From Glaciecola sp965658765 (GTDB lineage: Bacteria > Pseudomonadota > Gammaproteobacteria > Enterobacterales > Alteromonadaceae): a stretch of 64,000 nt of DNA. The number at the start of each line of letters is the position of its first letter. Within the stretch, counting starts at the first letter, position 1. Shown in pieces: positions 1 through 7,685 of this stretch. The position numbers and the translations under genes were made by a program. The stretch lies in contig CBFHTO010000004.1 of assembly GCA_965658765.1 (NCBI GenBank), forward strand, positions 23,635 to 87,634, in the 5' to 3' direction. The notes beneath the pieces are model-generated. The model worked only from the letters and a program-made list of their open reading frames with translations, searched no databases and had not been told where the DNA came from.

Positions 1-507
1 TGTATGCATCCCAAAAGACTCACAAACTTCTTTTGCTTCTAAAATACGTGGGATTTGGTTTGGAAGCGATGGACATTGTGAAATGACAAAAGACGCAAAC
101 AGATGTGGGTTGATCATCTTACAAGTGCTTACTAAGTCTTCCATGTGCGCAACGGTTTTTAAATCTCTGCGCTTTGGGCGTAGAGGAAAAAGCGCAATTT
201 CAGCGACAGACAAAGTAGATCTGAGTGCTAAATTGTCTTGACCGCCGCAATCCACTACAACGTAGTCATAGTGATTTGAAAAACTCACTAATTCATTTCG
301 TATTTTACCGTAAAGTTGTACGCAGTTTATTGACGGGTATTGCTCGTTTGTGTTGCGCTCATGAATCCAATCAGAAGTTGTTCTTTGCGGGTCGCAATCT
401 ACCAATAACAAGCTAGCATTTTTATGCAGTCTTAAGTGTACCGCTAGGTTTTGCGCTAAGCAGCTTTTTCCACTACCGCCTTTTTCACCACCTACTAAAA
501 TAATCAT
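1..507 (-). CDS. ParA/MinD-family P-loop ATPase (orphan, 3' part outside window)
   Basis: The gene runs off the left edge of the window; 169 codons are visible, starting at an ATG whose complement is 505-507. The N-terminus reads MIILVGGEKGGSGKS, a deviant Walker A motif (KGGxxGKS) with the extra signature lysine of ParA/MinD ATPases. It is followed by LLLVDCDPQRT (the A' Asp) near residue 36 and YDYVVVDCGGQ (Walker B) near residue 80. ParA proteins dimerise on ATP and move plasmids, chromosomes or protein cargo. No ParB-type partner or parS-like site is visible on this side, so the cargo is unknown. It is transcribed divergently from the peroxiredoxin gene. Confidence 0.85.
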   Translation of the reverse strand, partial: MIILVGGEKGGSGKSCLAQNLAVHLRLHKNASLLLVDCDPQRTTSDWIHERNTNEQYPSINCVQLYGKIRNELVSFSNHYDYVVVDCGGQDNLALRSTLSVAEIALFPLRPKRRDLKTVAHMEDLVSTCKMINPHLFASFVISQCPSLPNQIPRILEAKEVCESFGMHT

Positions 508-741
508 GTTGCCTCCAATAACGCAAAAGTGATTCTCATCCCATGGTAGGTTACTTTTTCACTCTATGGTGCTTTTACACCATTAATGTAGCAAAGTTTT
601 GGTATACAACTAGATTTCTTACTCATACCTATTAATATGTATTTATACAAAAAGAAACGCTGCAATAATCTTGGTTATTTGATGGCTGATTGTAAAAAAA
701 GCACAAGAATGACCGTATTTTCAAAGTAATAGGAGTAATGA

Positions 742-1494
742 ATGACCCATCCAGCTGAAGCGCCAAATAAAGAAGGACAAGCGGTTCCCAGTGTCGTCTG
801 GCCATGCAGAAAAGACGATGATTGGGTAAATGTATCTTCGGACGATATATTCAAAGGCAAAAAAGTCGTCGTATTTTCTTTACCAGGTGCTTTTACACCT
901 ACATGCTCTTCTACCCACTTGCCACGATATAATCAACTGGCCGGCGTGTTCAAGACATTGGGGATTGACGAAATTGTGTGCATGTCAGTAAACGATACAT
1001 TTGTTATGAACGCTTGGTCGGAAGATCAAGAAGCGGAGAATATAACGGTCATCCCTGATGGTAACGGTGAATTCACGGATGGAATGGGTATGCTTGTAGA
1101 TAAAAACGACCTTGGGTTTGGCAAACGGTCGTGGCGTTATTCTATGTTAGTCAATGATGGTGTCGTTGAAAAGATGTTCATTGAGCCTAATAAGCCTGGC
1201 GACCCATTTGAGGTTTCTGACGCAGATACCATGCTTGATTATTTATCGCCAGGACAAAAGGCGCCAGAAGACATCCTGATATTTACCAAAGTGGCGTGTC
1301 CTTTTTGCGCAAAAGCCAAAGCTTTATTGAAGGACAAAGGTTTGCAATACGAAGAAATTGTAGTCGGACAAGATACAAATATGGCTGGTCTTAAAGCGGT
1401 CTCTGGTAGAGATACCGTGCCACAGCTCTTTATGGCAGGTAAACACATAGGAGACAGTGAAGACCTCGAGACTTATTTTGATAACGCTCTATGA
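742..1494 (+). CDS. Peroxiredoxin-glutaredoxin fusion (Prx5/Grx hybrid peroxidase)
   Basis: This is a two-domain thiol peroxidase of 250 residues. Residues about 10-165 form a Prx5-type AhpC/TSA domain with the peroxidatic Cys55 in GAFTPTC. Residues about 175-250 form a glutaredoxin with the CPFC redox motif at 186-189, the cis-Pro motif TVPQLF and the glutathione-binding GDSEDL. The family reduces H2O2 and alkyl hydroperoxides with glutathione; the fused Grx recycles the peroxidatic site. AGGAG precedes the ATG. The usual neighbour oxyR is not present here. The stop overlaps the start of the next gene by 4 bases, so the two are translationally coupled. Confidence 0.93.
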   Translation: MTHPAEAPNKEGQAVPSVVWPCRKDDDWVNVSSDDIFKGKKVVVFSLPGAFTPTCSSTHLPRYNQLAGVFKTLGIDEIVCMSVNDTFVMNAWSEDQEAENITVIPDGNGEFTDGMGMLVDKNDLGFGKRSWRYSMLVNDGVVEKMFIEPNKPGDPFEVSDADTMLDYLSPGQKAPEDILIFTKVACPFCAKAKALLKDKGLQYEEIVVGQDTNMAGLKAVSGRDTVPQLFMAGKHIGDSEDLETYFDNAL

Positions 1495-2678
1495 CAACGC
1501 TAAATAAACGAATTACAGTATATGCCTTGGCACTAAGTTTGGCGTATATTGCGGTTTTTGTAATTCCCTTTAATGCTCTGGCAAAAACGTCATCTAATGA
1601 CGGCCTTGCTGAGTATTATTGGGATAAGACGGGCGAGTTAAGTCCTTCAGCAGTAGCGCAGTTTTTAGCGATTTATGAGAGTGAATTTCCCAACGCTAAA
1701 CGCTGCGAGCCAGAAGTGCTTGAACAGCAAATCAATGAGTTAAGGTTGTGTTCTGAGCGAATGCGAAACTCGGGCTCAGGCCCGTTTATTTTCACACCTA
1801 AAAATTCAGTTCTGCTAAGTAGTGAGACTTCTTCTGAAATACAAACAGTTGGCCCAAAAGGTCTGGTTGTTTTGTTTCATGGCTTAAGTGATAGTCCATT
1901 TTTTATGCGTTCAATCGCGCGTAGTTTGGAAAAAAAGGGTTTTGTAGTAATAGTGCCTCTCACGCCAGGTCATGCAAAAAAAGATGCAGACTCAGATATG
2001 CAAGATCCTCTGTTAAAGGCTCGTTGGATGTCTCATGTTGATAAAGTCATGAGCTTTGCTGACGGGTTTGGCCTACCTCTTTTTGTGGGTGGTTTCTCGA
2101 CAGGCGGGGCATTTGCAACACGTTACTCTATCCATCATCCTGATAAAGTAAAAGGCTTATTGTTGTTTTCTGGTGCTTTGGCCTTAAGTAGCTCTGCTGA
2201 AACCATGTCTAAAATATGGGGAATGAAAACGCTTGCCAAGTGGTTGGATGGCGAATATGAGACCGACGGTGCCCACCCGTATAAATACCCATCTGTCGCA
2301 AGTTTCTCTGGCTTAATGTTGATGGACGTAATTAAGGATATCCGCCAAAAATTAGCGGAGAGTGACGAGGAAATTGAAGTTTCGCTTTTTTCAGCACATT
2401 CGTTAGCTGATAAGGTAACTCCTTTTGATGGTGTTGAAGATTTATCTAATCAGCTTAAAGGTGAGCATAGTCTTTTTAAAATAGATGAAGAGTTTAAGCT
2501 ATGCCATGCGGACTTGCCGATGAGTTCAGTGCAAATCGTTGGTTTGTCCTTTGACAAAAGTAAACTGAAAGACACAAGAGAAGAATGTAAGATCCCAAGA
2601 GCGAATCCCTTGCACCCTCAAATGTTAAGCATGATGCATCAATTTATACAGGGGCGATTAGATGTGCCAGCGAATTAA
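1491..2678 (+). CDS. Secreted/periplasmic alpha/beta hydrolase
   Basis: A 395-residue protein with an N-terminal hydrophobic signal segment (residues about 8-30, ending ...FNALA). It has an alpha/beta-hydrolase core: the oxyanion region LFHGLSDSP with H130-G131, the nucleophile elbow GGFSTGG with Ser203, a likely acid Asp in SLADKVTP, and a likely catalytic His in NPLHPQ near the C-terminus. The family covers esterases and lipases; the substrate cannot be told from sequence. Its ATG overlaps the peroxiredoxin-glutaredoxin stop (ATGA), so it probably depends on that gene's transcript. A role in handling oxidised lipids would be speculation. Confidence 0.8.
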   Translation: MTTLNKRITVYALALSLAYIAVFVIPFNALAKTSSNDGLAEYYWDKTGELSPSAVAQFLAIYESEFPNAKRCEPEVLEQQINELRLCSERMRNSGSGPFIFTPKNSVLLSSETSSEIQTVGPKGLVVLFHGLSDSPFFMRSIARSLEKKGFVVIVPLTPGHAKKDADSDMQDPLLKARWMSHVDKVMSFADGFGLPLFVGGFSTGGAFATRYSIHHPDKVKGLLLFSGALALSSSAETMSKIWGMKTLAKWLDGEYETDGAHPYKYPSVASFSGLMLMDVIKDIRQKLAESDEEIEVSLFSAHSLADKVTPFDGVEDLSNQLKGEHSLFKIDEEFKLCHADLPMSSVQIVGLSFDKSKLKDTREECKIPRANPLHPQMLSMMHQFIQGRLDVPAN

Positions 2679-2755
2679 GCAATGTGTTTGAGATTTAGGG
2701 TGCTGAAGTTTCAGACTGGCTAAACGAACTAGTTAGATAAGTAAGAAATGATTTA

Positions 2756-2796
2756 AAAGAGATAGCTTCGCAATGTTGGCGCTATTTCTTTTTTTA
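2756..2796. terminator. Bidirectional rho-independent terminator
   Basis: AAAGAGATAGC (2756-2766) pairs with GCTATTTCTTT (2781-2791) through 11 pairs including one G-U, across a 14-base loop, and is followed by a T run. It ends the peroxiredoxin/hydrolase operon. Read the other way it also follows the small membrane-protein gene on the minus strand. Confidence 0.7.
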
Positions 2797-2961
2797 TTTG
2801 GTCTTTTTTTCATTTTTCTTCTCGGCCAAATATGAAATGCCAATGATGATTACACCGACCACCAAAAGTAACATGATTTCAAACCAAACCGGTGCATCAA
2901 AAAGGCCTGCAAAAAAAATTACAAGAAAGAAGCAGGCCAGCATTATCCATGTTAATTTCAC
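2794..2961 (-). CDS. Small two-helix membrane protein (55 aa), unrecognised
   Basis: A short ORF read from the minus strand: GTG at 2959-2961, stop TAA at 2794-2796, 55 residues. It starts MKLTWIMLACFFLVIFF and ends EKKNEKKTK. Two hydrophobic segments (about 5-20 and 28-45) are joined by a short polar turn (DAPVWFE), and the tail is strongly basic and probably cytoplasmic. It begins 13 bases after the dipeptidase stop and reads the same way, so it is probably the second gene of that operon. No strong Shine-Dalgarno is seen; ATG at codon 7 is an alternative start. Function unknown. Support comes from membrane-protein composition, operon position and the terminator just past its stop. Confidence 0.55.
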   Translation of the reverse strand: MKLTWIMLACFFLVIFFAGLFDAPVWFEIMLLLVVGVIIIGISYLAEKKNEKKTK

Positions 2962-2974
2962 TGTTTTTTAAGGC

Positions 2975-4186
2975 TCAGGATTGACTAGCGACATGTTCAA
3001 CTTCGCTCCACACCCTAAGCAAGTTTTCATTCAAGATCATTTTTATTTCTTTTTCACTGTAATCCCTTTCTAAAAGTCCTTCGACAAGGTTAGGAAAGCT
3101 AGAAACATCTTTAAGTCCCTCAGGCAATGAATCGCCTACCCCGTCGTAATCAGAACCAATACCAATGTGTTCAACGCCGACAAGTGATTTCACATGATCA
3201 ATATGGTCTAGAACCAAGGCAGTGTTCGCAAATGGATAAGGGTTTTGTTTTTTGTAGTCGTCATTAAACTGCTTTACTTGAGGGCTATCAGCGCCATATT
3301 GTTCAACCAAGGCTTCTCGTTTTTCACCCATTTTATCTCGCCATAGACGTGCAGCAGGACTCACGAAGCCAGAGCCAAAATTGATCATGATGACTCCACC
3401 GTTTTCTGCAAGTTTAATGATCATATCATCAGTCATATTGCGTTCGAATCCAGGAGTGAATCGCCGTAGCGAAGAATGCGATGCAATCACAGGGGCTTTG
3501 GACATTTCAATTACCTGATAAAACGCAGCGTCAGAGACATGCGATATGTCTATCATGATCCCTAACTGGTTCATTTCACCTACCAGAGTTTTACCGAATG
3601 GACTAAGACCTTTCCATTTTCGCCGCAGATCGTAAGACGAATCACTGATATGGTTAGACTGAGAATGAGCCAATGTAATATAGCGGATACCTCGTTCGTA
3701 AAAATGTTTGAGAGTATCTAAGTTACCTTGCACGGGAGAGCCGTTTTCCATTCCCATAGGCAGCGAAATTTTGCCGTCAGCGAAATTGGTACGTACATCA
3801 TCCACACTATAGGCTAGAGCAAACTTGTCCGGCGCTCTGCCAACAATGGCTTCGACAGAATCTATTAGCCTGTCGGCAAGCTTCGTAGACTCTGGACTGT
3901 CATCGAGACTAGCTGGCACATAAATGGACATGAAGGGCGCATTAAGCCCTCCTTTTACGGCTCTAGGGTAGTCAAAATCCCCAGCTTGGGTTGCTTTTGT
4001 AACGTCGACCCACTTATTTTTGACTCGATATGGCACATCAATATGACCATCAACTATTATGTTGTTTTGCGCCAAACGAACTGCTTTGTCGGAAATACTT
4101 TCGTTAGTATTTGTTGATACGTTTGCACAGGCACCTAGCGCTGAAGCAGAAAGGCAAAGTATTAGAGTCTTAAGTTGATGAGGCAT
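2975..4186 (-). CDS. Membrane dipeptidase (peptidase family M19), lipoprotein
   Basis: A 403-residue zinc dipeptidase of the renal dipeptidase family. Residues 1-20 are a lipoprotein signal peptide with lipobox LGAC (Cys20), so the enzyme is likely anchored to a membrane facing the periplasm. The metal-binding HxD is in VDGHID (His48, Asp50). Further family motifs are DISHVSD, IASHSS and GIGSDYDGVGD. The family cleaves dipeptides, including those with a D-residue at the C-terminal position. It is monocistronic except for the 55-aa ORF following it, and points away from the SapC gene. Confidence 0.9.
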   Translation of the reverse strand: MPHQLKTLILCLSASALGACANVSTNTNESISDKAVRLAQNNIIVDGHIDVPYRVKNKWVDVTKATQAGDFDYPRAVKGGLNAPFMSIYVPASLDDSPESTKLADRLIDSVEAIVGRAPDKFALAYSVDDVRTNFADGKISLPMGMENGSPVQGNLDTLKHFYERGIRYITLAHSQSNHISDSSYDLRRKWKGLSPFGKTLVGEMNQLGIMIDISHVSDAAFYQVIEMSKAPVIASHSSLRRFTPGFERNMTDDMIIKLAENGGVIMINFGSGFVSPAARLWRDKMGEKREALVEQYGADSPQVKQFNDDYKKQNPYPFANTALVLDHIDHVKSLVGVEHIGIGSDYDGVGDSLPEGLKDVSSFPNLVEGLLERDYSEKEIKMILNENLLRVWSEVEHVASQS

Positions 4187-4804
4187 TTGTCGGATATCCT
4201 TTTGTTATTATTCTCACTCAGCAGTTCATGCGCATTATCAACAAGCGAGAATGACGCAGCTCTTGATTTACTATTAATGGTTTAGTTAATGGTTTATTGC
4301 AAGTAATAAGGCTTGAGTATGAGTTGTATAAAGAAAAGTATCTACACCGTCACCGGATGTCAAATTTGATCAGCGAACCTAAAGCAGTTCTTCATGCAGT
4401 TCTACACGCTATGTTATGCGAGAGTGTAGATTCCAAATCCATACAAAGCTGTGCGAGTGCTCTTCGGTCTCGCATTTTAGCGCATCAGCAGCGAACTTAC
4501 CTTATAAAGCAAGTGCTTGTGCCACTTGCGAACTAATCCCTTGTGACGGGTGACATTTGAACAGGTTTAATACATAATATGACGCCTTAAAAGCTCGGTA
4601 AGCTTTGTGTATCATGTAACGAGTAATTTATCGGATATTCAGCATATATTGGCTGAAATTGAGTCGTCTGGCATAGGCTGCCTATCTTCTCTTCCCGCGA
4701 TGCATGTTATCTAGACCGCGTTGGCAAAAGTCATATCCGTTTCATAGGTCTTGCAAATGATATTCGAGTTCATCACAACAATTAATTATAACTAGAGAAA
4801 ATTA
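4187..4804. other. 618-bp stretch with no confident gene
   Basis: This gap lies between the dipeptidase and SapC genes. It holds the dipeptidase promoter region, an 11-bp direct repeat TTAATGGTTTA (4274-4284 and 4286-4296), and a weak 79-codon ORF described separately. Around 4650-4795 there are fragments in two frames that read like protein, for example YLDRVGKSHIRFIGLAND close to the end. The second fragment has no usable start and lies behind a TGA. This may be a decayed gene or chance. No RNA gene was recognised. Confidence 0.4.
4297..4536 (+). CDS. Doubtful small ORF (79 aa)
   Basis: This open frame starts at a TTG, with an in-frame ATG at 4357 (MSNLISEPKAVLHAVLHAML) that would give 59 residues. 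Neither start has a clear Shine-Dalgarno. It contains a short internal duplication (AVLH AVLH). It resembles no family I know, and it sits in an otherwise unexplained stretch. It is listed only because it is the longest frame there; it could equally be non-coding. Confidence 0.18.
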   Translation: MQVIRLEYELYKEKYLHRHRMSNLISEPKAVLHAVLHAMLCESVDSKSIQSCASALRSRILAHQQRTYLIKQVLVPLAN

Positions 4805-5584
4805 ATGGCCATTAACTATATTCCACTTGATAAAAATAAACACAGTGACATGAAAGTCATTCCTAAAATAAACTTTGAACTAGTGGGTAAGACACATCTT
4901 GCTGCGGCGACTATTCGCGAGTTCGCTCAGTTGTCAGGTACTATGCCTATCGTATTTATTGAAGAGCCTAGCAGTAAGAACATTCATACTGTTGCGATGC
5001 TGGGTCTCGAGCAAGGTAATAACCTCTATTGGGCTGAAGATCGTTGGCAGGGGCCTCATATCCCTTTAAATATTCAACGATACCCGTTCGATATTCGTCC
5101 AGACGGTGACAAGTTAGGCGTTTTCATTGATGAGAATAGCGATATGCTTTCAGAAGAGGGTGAAGCCTTGTTTACCGCTGATGGTGAAGCAAGTGAATTC
5201 TTAAAAAACCGCCAACAGTTTTTGAGTGAGCTAGCAAATAGTGAAGTTCAAAATCAGCGATACATCAAACAAGTGAAGGACCTCGGTCTACTTGAAGAAA
5301 TACAAATTCGTATCCAATACAAAACTGGACAGGTTAGAAACATCACTGGTGTTTTATCTATCAATGAGAAGAAGCTTATTGAGTTAGACGATGAAAAAGT
5401 ATTGGCCATGCACAAAGCAGGCTTCTTAGGTGCGGCTTATTCTATGATGCTTTCGCTTGGCCAACTAAACCGTTTGGTTGAGTTATCTAATAAAACAGAA
5501 AATCCGGTTCAAGCAATTCAGATCACGCAAGGGCCAGCCGAGGAAAACAATCCGAACGCTGACGCACCTGCAGCAAATAACTAA
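4805..5584 (+). CDS. SapC family protein
   Basis: A 259-residue protein with the SapC pattern: an N-terminal MAINYIPLDKNKHSDMKV strand, the EFAQLSGTMPIVF segment, a WAEDRWQGPHIPLNIQRYPF core and a C-terminal helix pair ending in GQLNRLVELSN. The name comes from S-layer-associated SapC of Campylobacter. In marine gammaproteobacteria such genes often sit near TonB receptor and tryptophan-halogenase-like genes, but none is seen here. No signal peptide or transmembrane segment is visible. The biochemical function is not established. It is monocistronic with its own hairpin downstream. Confidence 0.85.
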   Translation: MAINYIPLDKNKHSDMKVIPKINFELVGKTHLAAATIREFAQLSGTMPIVFIEEPSSKNIHTVAMLGLEQGNNLYWAEDRWQGPHIPLNIQRYPFDIRPDGDKLGVFIDENSDMLSEEGEALFTADGEASEFLKNRQQFLSELANSEVQNQRYIKQVKDLGLLEEIQIRIQYKTGQVRNITGVLSINEKKLIELDDEKVLAMHKAGFLGAAYSMMLSLGQLNRLVELSNKTENPVQAIQITQGPAEENNPNADAPAANN

Positions 5585-5596
5585 ATTTGTGAAATA

Positions 5597-5627
5597 CAGA
5601 GCATTTGAGCCCCCCTCAGATGCTCTG
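5597..5627 (+). terminator. Stem-loop after the SapC gene
   Basis: A 13-bp stem (5597-5609 with 5615-5627, one G-T wobble) closes a CCCCC loop 13 bases after the SapC stop. The downstream tract is only weakly T-rich (CCAACCTACTTTT), so it may be an imperfect terminator or an RNA-stabilising hairpin. Confidence 0.55.
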
Positions 5628-5977
5628 CCAACCTACTTTTAAAATAATTCCATTTTTTTTCGCTTTTCTTACCTGTCTTTTTTATACGCCAATCATTAAT
5701 CGCTTGGCTCTGCACACTATAATCCACTAAACGAATGTTGCTCATGATTTATTGAAGGCAGACACCATTAATGCGTAAAAGAATTAGGTGTAAAAAAACT
5801 TGACATCACCCCCTTCCAGTACCTAAACTGTCAAAAAGTGGGGTAAAGTGGTAAAAAAGGGTTAGTCGGGGTAGCAGAGAGCATATTTGTGCAACAAAGC
5901 ACCCGCTTAGTTACAGTGCAACCAGATTAATAATAAGAATAAAAAGCTACTGATAAACAAAATATAGGCTAGGGGTA
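5628..5977 (+). other. dcw cluster upstream region
   Basis: This is the gene-free stretch before mraZ. It contains the candidate mra promoter and MraZ-type repeats listed separately, then about 100 bases of AT-rich leader ending in a good ribosome site (TAGGGGT) in front of the mraZ ATG. Nothing else was recognised. Confidence 0.5.
5800..5875 (+). promoter_or_regulatory. mra promoter with MraZ-type repeats
   Basis: A -35 box TTGACA (5800-5805) and an 18-bp spacer lead to TAAACT (5824-5829). From 5839 follow four G-rich repeats at 9-10-bp spacing: TGGGG (5839), TGGTA (5849), AGGGT (5858) and CGGGG (5867). MraZ of E. coli is known to bind TGGGN repeats of roughly 10-bp periodicity in its own promoter and repress it. 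The arrangement here fits autoregulation of the whole division and cell-wall cluster. The promoter and box are read by eye. Confidence 0.6.
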
Positions 5978-6436
5978 ATGTTCCGCGGCGCTAACGCAAT
6001 CAATCTTGATACAAAAGGTCGTTTGACGATTCCCACCAGATATCGTCAAAGCCTCATGGATGATTGCCAGGGACAACTGGTCTGCACTGTTGACAATAGA
6101 CAACCATGTTTACTGCTTTACCCGCTTCCCGAATGGGAAGACATTGAGCTAAAACTTAGCAAGTTCTCCACCATGAATCCTGATGAAAGGCGAATTCAAC
6201 GCCTCCTTATTGGCTACGCCAGTGAAATTGACATGGATAAGGCCGGTAGACTTTTAATTGCACCTACCTTGCGCCAATATGCAGGCCTAGAGAAAGAAAT
6301 CATGTTAGTAGGGCAAAGAAACCGTTTCGAAATATGGTGTCAAAATGCCTGGCATGCGCAAGTTGAAGAAGATCTTAGCGTCGAAAAAGCGGGTCAGTAC
6401 GAACAAACCGAGCGGCTTCAGGACTTCTCACTATGA
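5978..6436 (+). CDS. mraZ: MraZ, transcriptional regulator of the dcw cluster
   Basis: A 152-residue protein with the duplicated SpoVT/AbrB-like MraZ fold. The first repeat begins MFRGANAINLDTKGRLTIP and the second contains ASEIDMDKAGRLLIAPTLR (residues about 80-100). MraZ is a DNA-binding repressor of the mra promoter and in E. coli opposes RsmH activity. It is the first gene of the cluster, with GGGG before the ATG, and overlaps rsmH by four bases. Repeats suited to its binding lie 100-140 bases upstream. Confidence 0.97.
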   Translation: MFRGANAINLDTKGRLTIPTRYRQSLMDDCQGQLVCTVDNRQPCLLLYPLPEWEDIELKLSKFSTMNPDERRIQRLLIGYASEIDMDKAGRLLIAPTLRQYAGLEKEIMLVGQRNRFEIWCQNAWHAQVEEDLSVEKAGQYEQTERLQDFSL

Positions 6437-7368
6437 GCTCTCAGTTCTCCCATAATTCAGTGTTGTTAGAGGAAACTATCGACGCACTGAATATTAAAGC
6501 CGATGGTACATACTTAGATGCCACTTTTGGTCGAGGTGGCCACAGTCGTGCAATTTTGGAAAGACTTGGCAAAGATGGTCGCTTAATTGCTTTTGACAGA
6601 GATATTGAAGCCATCACTGCTGCTCAATCATTAACGTCAGACCCTCGGTTTTCAATACATCATTGCGCGTTCGCTAACTTAAAGGTAGTGATAAATGATT
6701 TAGGTCTATATGGCCTCATCGACGGCATCTTGATGGACATTGGTGTGTCTTCCCCTCAATTAGATGATGCGAGTCGCGGTTTTAGCTTTCAAAAAGACGG
6801 TCCTCTCGACATGCGCATGGATACTGGTTCAGGAGTCAGTGCTGCTGAGTGGTTAAATAGCGCAAGCCTCGAGGAAATCGCGACTGTCATTAAACAATAT
6901 GGTGAAGAGAAGTTTGGCACCAGAATCGCCCATGCTGTGCTTGAGTATCGTGCAAACAAACCATTAGAAACGACCGCTGAGTTTGCAAAATTAATTGACC
7001 AAGCTGTGCCCGTAAAGGATAAATATAAACATCCGGCTACTCGCGCATTTCAAGGCGTTCGCATATTCATAAACGGTGAACTAAAACAACTAGAGTTAGG
7101 TCTGAGTGAAAGCATAGATATTCTTAAGCCTTCAGGAAGATTGGCCGTGATTAGCTTTCATTCGCTTGAAGATCGCATGGTAAAGCGTTTTTTCAAAAGT
7201 AAATCCCAAGGAAATAAATACCCCGCTAAGCTTCCGATTATGCAAGTAGAAGCCGATGTGGGGAAACAAGTTCGTATCATCGGTAAACCCGTGAAGCCTT
7301 CAGAACAAGAAGTCAAAACAAACCCAAGGGCACGAAGTTCAGTGCTCAGAGTGGCTGAGAAATTATGA
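6433..7368 (+). CDS. rsmH: 16S rRNA (cytosine(1402)-N(4))-methyltransferase RsmH
   Basis: A 311-residue SAM-dependent methyltransferase (MraW). The SAM-binding loop LDATFGRGGHS is at residues 28-38, the acidic FDRD near 55, and the family signatures MDIGVSSPQLD and RAFQGVRIFIN and the C-terminal ISFHSLEDR are all present. It N4-methylates C1402 of 16S rRNA in the ribosomal P site. It starts inside the mraZ stop (ATGA) and its own stop overlaps ftsL, the usual translational coupling in this cluster. Confidence 0.97.
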   Translation: MSSQFSHNSVLLEETIDALNIKADGTYLDATFGRGGHSRAILERLGKDGRLIAFDRDIEAITAAQSLTSDPRFSIHHCAFANLKVVINDLGLYGLIDGILMDIGVSSPQLDDASRGFSFQKDGPLDMRMDTGSGVSAAEWLNSASLEEIATVIKQYGEEKFGTRIAHAVLEYRANKPLETTAEFAKLIDQAVPVKDKYKHPATRAFQGVRIFINGELKQLELGLSESIDILKPSGRLAVISFHSLEDRMVKRFFKSKSQGNKYPAKLPIMQVEADVGKQVRIIGKPVKPSEQEVKTNPRARSSVLRVAEKL

Positions 7369-7685
7369 AAAAATCGGGGCCGAATTTTAATTTATTACTT
7401 CTTATAATGTCGGACTTGAGCCGGCATTTGTTCCTTATCGTTTTGTATTTTTCTATTATCGCCAGTGCCTTAGCTGTGATTGTTTCATCTCATCAAAACC
7501 GTCAGTTAATAATCGCACATGAACAACTTATCAAAGAAAAAGATGACCTTGACGTCGAATGGCGCCATCTCATTATTGAGCAAAGTGCTCTTACAGAACA
7601 CAATAGAATTGAGCGAGCTGTGCTCGAAAAGCTAAATATGCGACGGCCCAAACGAGAAGACGAAGTTCTTCTTAGGGTGAAATAG
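7365..7685 (+). CDS. ftsL: Cell division protein FtsL
   Basis: A 106-residue bitopic membrane protein: a short cytoplasmic N-terminus, one transmembrane segment (about 20-42) and a periplasmic heptad-like coiled coil (about 43-90) ending MRRPKREDEVLL. FtsL pairs with FtsB and links FtsQ to the FtsWI septal synthase. Recognition rests on size, topology and position between rsmH and ftsI, because FtsL sequences are poorly conserved. Confidence 0.92.
   Translation: MKKSGPNFNLLLLIMSDLSRHLFLIVLYFSIIASALAVIVSSHQNRQLIIAHEQLIKEKDDLDVEWRHLIIEQSALTEHNRIERAVLEKLNMRRPKREDEVLLRVK

Noticed and set aside
566..583. Inverted repeat ATGGTG-CTTTTA-CACCAT upstream of the peroxiredoxin gene
   Set aside because: It is a six-base stem without a T run and does not match an OxyR site; no regulator can be assigned.
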